Source: CAMLHU01 sp039917855 (GTDB lineage Bacteria; Gemmatimonadota; Gemmatimonadetes; Gemmatimonadales; GWC2-71-9). Taken from it: DNA of 6,782 nt. The number at the start of each line of letters is the position of its first letter. Position 1 is the stretch's first letter. The stretch is from positions 1-6,782 of the forward strand of contig JBDSIR010000006.1 of NCBI GenBank assembly GCA_039917855.1. Direction: 5' to 3'. The position numbers and the translations under genes were made by a program. Below the pieces are notes generated by a model. The model had not been told where the DNA came from, made no database searches, and worked only from the letters and a program-made list of their open reading frames with translations. This document shows, piece after piece, positions 4,555 through 6,782 of this stretch.

Positions 4555-5712
4555 ATGAATTCCAGCTCCTCCGCCGCCGAACACGACGACGTCATCCACC
4601 CCAAGCCGATCCCTTTCGTCCTGGCCCATCTCGCCTGCCTCGCCGCGATCTGGACCGGGGTCAGCTGGCAGATGGTGGCGCTGGCGCTCTTTCTATATGT
4701 AGCCCGGATGTTCGGGGTCACCGCCGGCTACCATAGATACTTCAGCCACCGGACATTCAAGATGGGACGGGTGGCGCAGTTCCTGATGGCGTTCCTGGCC
4801 CAGAGCTCCGCGCAGCGCGGCATCCTCTGGTGGGCCGCCAAGCACCGCCATCACCATCGCCACTCGGACACGCCTGAGGATGTGCATTCGCCACGCCACC
4901 GCGGGTTCTGGTACGCCCACGTCGGCTGGATCTTCACGGCAGAGAACGAGCAGACCGACTACGACTCGGTGCCCGACCTGACGAAGTACCCCGAGCTGAT
5001 CTGGCTGGAGAAGCACGAGTATTGGCCCGCGATCATTCTGGCTACTGGCTGCTGGCTACTGGCTGGGTGGAGTGGATTGGTCGTGGGGTTCTTTTGGAGC
5101 ACAGTGCTCCTTTATCACTGCACATTCTTCATCAATTCCCTGGCCCACGTGCACGGTAACGTCCGCTACGTGACCGGGGACGACTCCCGCAATAACTGGT
5201 GGCTGGCGGTGCTGACCCTCGGCGAAGGGTGGCACAACAACCACCACGCCTATCAGCGGAGCACCCGTCAGGGATTCCGGTGGTACGAGTTCGACCCCAC
5301 GTTCTACGCCCTCAAGTTCCTTTCCTGGCTCAAGGTGACTTCCGACCTCGGCGCCCCTCCGAAAGAAGTCGTGCTGAACGAACGCCCCCTCGGGCGGGCG
5401 ATGATCGAGAAAGTGGCTCGCCAGCTCGCCGCCTCCGCGGTCTCATTCGAAGAGCTCTCGGCACAGGCGCAGGCTATGTGGGCCCACAACCCCCGCCTCG
5501 AGGAACTCCGTGCTGCAGTGGCAAGCGGTCGCCGTCGGGCGGAGGAGGCGATCGCGGAGCTGCACCTCCCCATCCTCCCGACCAAGGCGGAGCTCCGGGT
5601 GCGAGCGGAGAAGATGTACGCTCGCACTCCCTCGATGGACGAGATCGTTGCGCGGGCCCGGGAGCTGATCGTGCAGCATTTGAGCGGAGAGTTGTTCTCG
5701 GCGAGGGCGTAG
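4555..5712 (+). CDS. Membrane fatty-acid desaturase (acyl-CoA delta-9 type)
   Basis: A protein of 385 residues from the ATG at 4555. It belongs to the integral-membrane di-iron desaturases, which use O2 and electrons to place a cis double bond in a fatty acyl chain, usually delta-9, and so tune membrane fluidity. The three histidine boxes are HRYFSH (60-65), HRHHHRHSD (97-105) and EGWHNNHHAY (224-233); a further conserved NSLAHVHG follows at 194-201. Hydrophobic helices lie at about 21-56, 73-90 and 158-190. Residues after about 268 exceed the usual bacterial core and form a charged helical extension with an internal duplication (303-322 and 349-368). An in-frame GTG at 4507 would add 16 residues, but it abuts the repeat unit; the ATG is preferred, though neither has a good Shine-Dalgarno. 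A perfect 14-nt tandem repeat lies in the coding region at 5038-5065. Acyl-CoA versus acyl-lipid substrate cannot be told from sequence alone. Confidence 0.92.
   Translation: MNSSSSAAEHDDVIHPKPIPFVLAHLACLAAIWTGVSWQMVALALFLYVARMFGVTAGYHRYFSHRTFKMGRVAQFLMAFLAQSSAQRGILWWAAKHRHHHRHSDTPEDVHSPRHRGFWYAHVGWIFTAENEQTDYDSVPDLTKYPELIWLEKHEYWPAIILATGCWLLAGWSGLVVGFFWSTVLLYHCTFFINSLAHVHGNVRYVTGDDSRNNWWLAVLTLGEGWHNNHHAYQRSTRQGFRWYEFDPTFYALKFLSWLKVTSDLGAPPKEVVLNERPLGRAMIEKVARQLAASAVSFEELSAQAQAMWAHNPRLEELRAAVASGRRRAEEAIAELHLPILPTKAELRVRAEKMYARTPSMDEIVARARELIVQHLSGELFSARA
5038..5065 (+). repeat. 14-nt perfect tandem repeat inside the desaturase gene
   Basis: The unit ctggctactggctg occurs at 5038-5051 and again at 5052-5065 without mismatch. 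It encodes part of the membrane segment ILATGCWLLAGW. Because 14 is not a multiple of three, the copies are read in different frames, and losing or gaining one copy would frameshift the gene. Confidence 0.9.
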
Positions 5713-5732
5713 CGCACCAGGTCGGATGAAAA

Positions 5733-5760
5733 GAAGCCCCGCTCACTCGAGCGGGGCTTC
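5733..5760. terminator. Strong hairpin, probable terminator between convergent genes
   Basis: gaagccccgctc (5733-5744) pairs perfectly with gagcggggcttc (5749-5760) around actc, 20 nt after the desaturase stop. Downstream on the plus strand there are only scattered T residues (gtcgcttctc). On the minus strand the stem is followed by ttttcatc, a short T tract. It can therefore serve the desaturase and also the minus-strand small gene ending at 5899. Confidence 0.7.
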
Positions 5761-5898
5761 GTCGCTTCTCGCTCGCCAACCCGTTCCGGGTGGGACGGTG
5801 CCTTAAGCACGATCGCTCCCGCTTCGAGGAGCTTCGTGAAACCGAGTCACATCTGGGCGCCGTCTAGAGCCACGCACTATCCCAGAAGCGCGCCGCTG

Positions 5899-6153
5899 CT
5901 ATTCCTTCCTCTCTTCCTTTCCCTTGAAGAGGTGGGCAATCTTTCCAAATAGGTGCATCACGTTCCGGAACATTTGTCGCAGCATCCCCGCCCACCAAGT
6001 AAGCATTCCGACTACGCACAGAAGGAATCCCGCCATCGCGACCAACAGGCTCCCTGACCAGTCGGATGCGGCGAGGAGGACTGCACCGCAGATGAAGAGT
6101 GCGAGTCCCGTCACAAAGCTCCGCAGCTGCCACGACATATTTGTCTCACTCAT
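5899..6153 (-). CDS. Small two-helix membrane protein of unknown function
   Basis: This 84-residue protein is not one I recognise. Two hydrophobic segments are clear, at about 12-29 (SFVTGLALFICGAVLLAA) and about 35-56 (SLLVAMAGFLLCVVGMLTWW), joined by a short polar turn. A basic, partly amphipathic tail, MFRNVMHLFGKIAHLFKGK, follows at about 61-79. It would sit in the cytoplasmic membrane as a helical hairpin, probably with both ends in the cytoplasm by the positive-inside rule. The ATG at 6153 has no strong Shine-Dalgarno; an internal ATG at 6138 (Met6) is an alternative. The DNA here looks less GC-rich than the neighbouring genes. It converges on the desaturase, and the hairpin at 5733-5760 could terminate it. 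A well-formed membrane protein is the main reason to call it; a chance open frame cannot be excluded. Confidence 0.6.
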   Translation of the reverse strand: MSETNMSWQLRSFVTGLALFICGAVLLAASDWSGSLLVAMAGFLLCVVGMLTWWAGMLRQMFRNVMHLFGKIAHLFKGKEERKE

Positions 6154-6287
6154 CGTTGGCCATCAGCGTGAAAGGAAAGGGGCAGGCGGTCGACATCTCT
6201 AGGGTCCGGGCCTCTCGGGCGGGCGCGTACGTCCCGAGGCGGCGCTGGACCAGCACAGCTGAGCACGGCCCTCCGACAAGGGTATTT

Positions 6288-6395
6288 CACCACGGAGACA
6301 CGGAGGGCACGGAGGAATTCGATGGGGGCCTACGGGAGGGATCTTTCCCGTGGGCCCCCAAAGTCTTTCTCCGTGAACTCCGTGTCTCCGTGGTG
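6288..6395. repeat. Large palindromic CCACGGAG intergenic repeat, copy 2
   Basis: caccacggagacacggag (6288-6305) pairs perfectly with 6378-6395. Inside it, cacggag (6308-6314) pairs with ctccgtg (6369-6375), gggggcc (6324-6330) with ggccccc (6353-6359), and cggga (6333-6337) with tcccg (6346-6350). It therefore folds as one long, nearly continuous hairpin. It shares its outer motif and an inner aaagtc...ctccg segment with the copy at 978-1114, while the apical stem sequences differ. It lies 13 nt beyond the stop codon of the minus-strand gene that follows. Confidence 0.9.
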
Positions 6396-6408
6396 GGCTG
6401 TCTGTTCG

Positions 6409-6782
6409 TCAGGGCCGCAGCGTCTGCCGCAGCGTCCCCTTGTTCGCCATCGGCCAGTTCCCGCCGAACGCGACGTCCTCGATCACCCAGGTCGTGTCGC
6501 TGGGCACGACGTACGCGGTATCGACCCATTGGGTCGAGTGGCTCGCGTCCCTCCGCTCGAAGCGCACCGGCACCTTCACCACGCGGCCGCGCTCCGTCGC
6601 CAGGACGTAGAACGAGGAGGGCCCCTCGAAGAGGGAGGTGAAGAGGTCCCCATCCGCGAACGCCGGCTTCTCTCCCGGTGAGGTGGCCACGTCGTGGTCG
6701 CGGAGTACCCGCGCGGCGGTGAGCCTCGCCTTCAGACTGTCACCAAGGAAGGGGGCGATCTCCGCCAACTCGGCCTCGCTCG
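6409..6782 (-). CDS. Unidentified protein, 3' part only (5' end beyond window)
   Basis: The reading frame is open from the right edge to the TGA at 6409-6411, giving 123 visible C-terminal residues. Codons upstream of an internal TTG at 6768 stay open (SEAELAEIAPF...), so the real start lies outside the window. The visible part has an amphipathic helix (LGDSLKARLTAARVLRDHD), a middle with GDLFTSLFEGPSSFYVL, and a beta-rich end with VVKVPVRFERRD, WVDTAYVVPSDTTWVIEDVAFGG and RQTLRP. The layout, in which a helix is followed by a curved sheet ending in a Trp-rich strand, loosely resembles small DUF3828/NTF2-like secreted domains; this is a weak impression only. A large palindromic repeat starts 13 nt after its stop and may form the mRNA 3' end. 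Confidence 0.6.
   Translation of the reverse strand, partial: SEAELAEIAPFLGDSLKARLTAARVLRDHDVATSPGEKPAFADGDLFTSLFEGPSSFYVLATERGRVVKVPVRFERRDASHSTQWVDTAYVVPSDTTWVIEDVAFGGNWPMANKGTLRQTLRP

Noticed and set aside
6196..6240. Possible hairpin (ctcggg ... cccgag) between the small membrane gene and the second cruciform
   Set aside because: It has only a 6-bp stem with a 13-nt loop in GC-rich DNA and no T tract; expected by chance.
1..6782. CRISPR array, tRNA or rRNA genes
   Set aside because: The repeats present are inverted hairpins, not regularly spaced direct repeats, and no cloverleaf or rRNA-like segment was recognised on either strand.

Overview
The window is a GC-rich bacterial chromosomal segment from a gene-dense, probably environmental genome. 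It carries five clear protein-coding genes, one probable small membrane-protein gene, one gene cut by the right edge, and an unusual load of intergenic palindromic repeats. The repeat types, the EF-G paralogue class and the gene mix would suit a soil or sediment phylum such as Gemmatimonadota or a neighbouring lineage. That placement is a low-confidence guess, because no rRNA or phylogenetic marker comparison was possible.

Layout. (1) 1-53: a hairpin-forming CCCTCTCCC-type repeat at the left edge. (2) 68-973 (+): glutamyl-Q tRNA(Asp) synthetase (gluQ). (3) 978-1114: a large palindromic 'CCACGGAG' repeat starting 5 nt after the gluQ stop. (4) 1144-1536 (+): an Hsp15-type S4-domain RNA-binding protein (hslR). 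(5) 1590-2125: a minus-strand GIY-YIG endonuclease gene (1660-1992) bracketed by two inverted copies of a TCATCCTGAG...CGAAGGATCT hairpin. (6) 2189-2246: candidate promoter and strong Shine-Dalgarno, leading into 2247-4283 (+), an EF-G-II-like translational GTPase. (7) 4331-4493: a second, gene-less inverted pair of the same hairpin. (8) 4555-5712 (+): a membrane fatty-acid (acyl-CoA delta-9 type) desaturase with an unusual C-terminal extension. (9) 5733-5760: a strong hairpin between convergent transcription units. (10) 5899-6153 (-): a small two-helix membrane protein. (11) 6288-6395: a second large palindromic CCACGGAG repeat. (12) 6409-6782 (-): the 3' part of an unidentified gene.

How the genes relate. 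gluQ, hslR and the EF-G-like gene all concern translation: tRNA-Asp wobble modification, binding of stalled 50S/nascent-chain complexes, and a ribosomal GTPase. They are separated by repeats and do not look like one tight operon. The desaturase is an independent lipid-homeostasis gene.

The most interesting signal is the relation between the GIY-YIG unit (about 535 bp) and the shorter unit at 4331-4493 (about 163 bp). They share the terminal hairpins and short subterminal blocks, one of which lies inside the 3' end of the nuclease gene. This looks like an element carrying a nuclease gene plus an internally deleted, MITE-like derivative. The mobility itself is inference.
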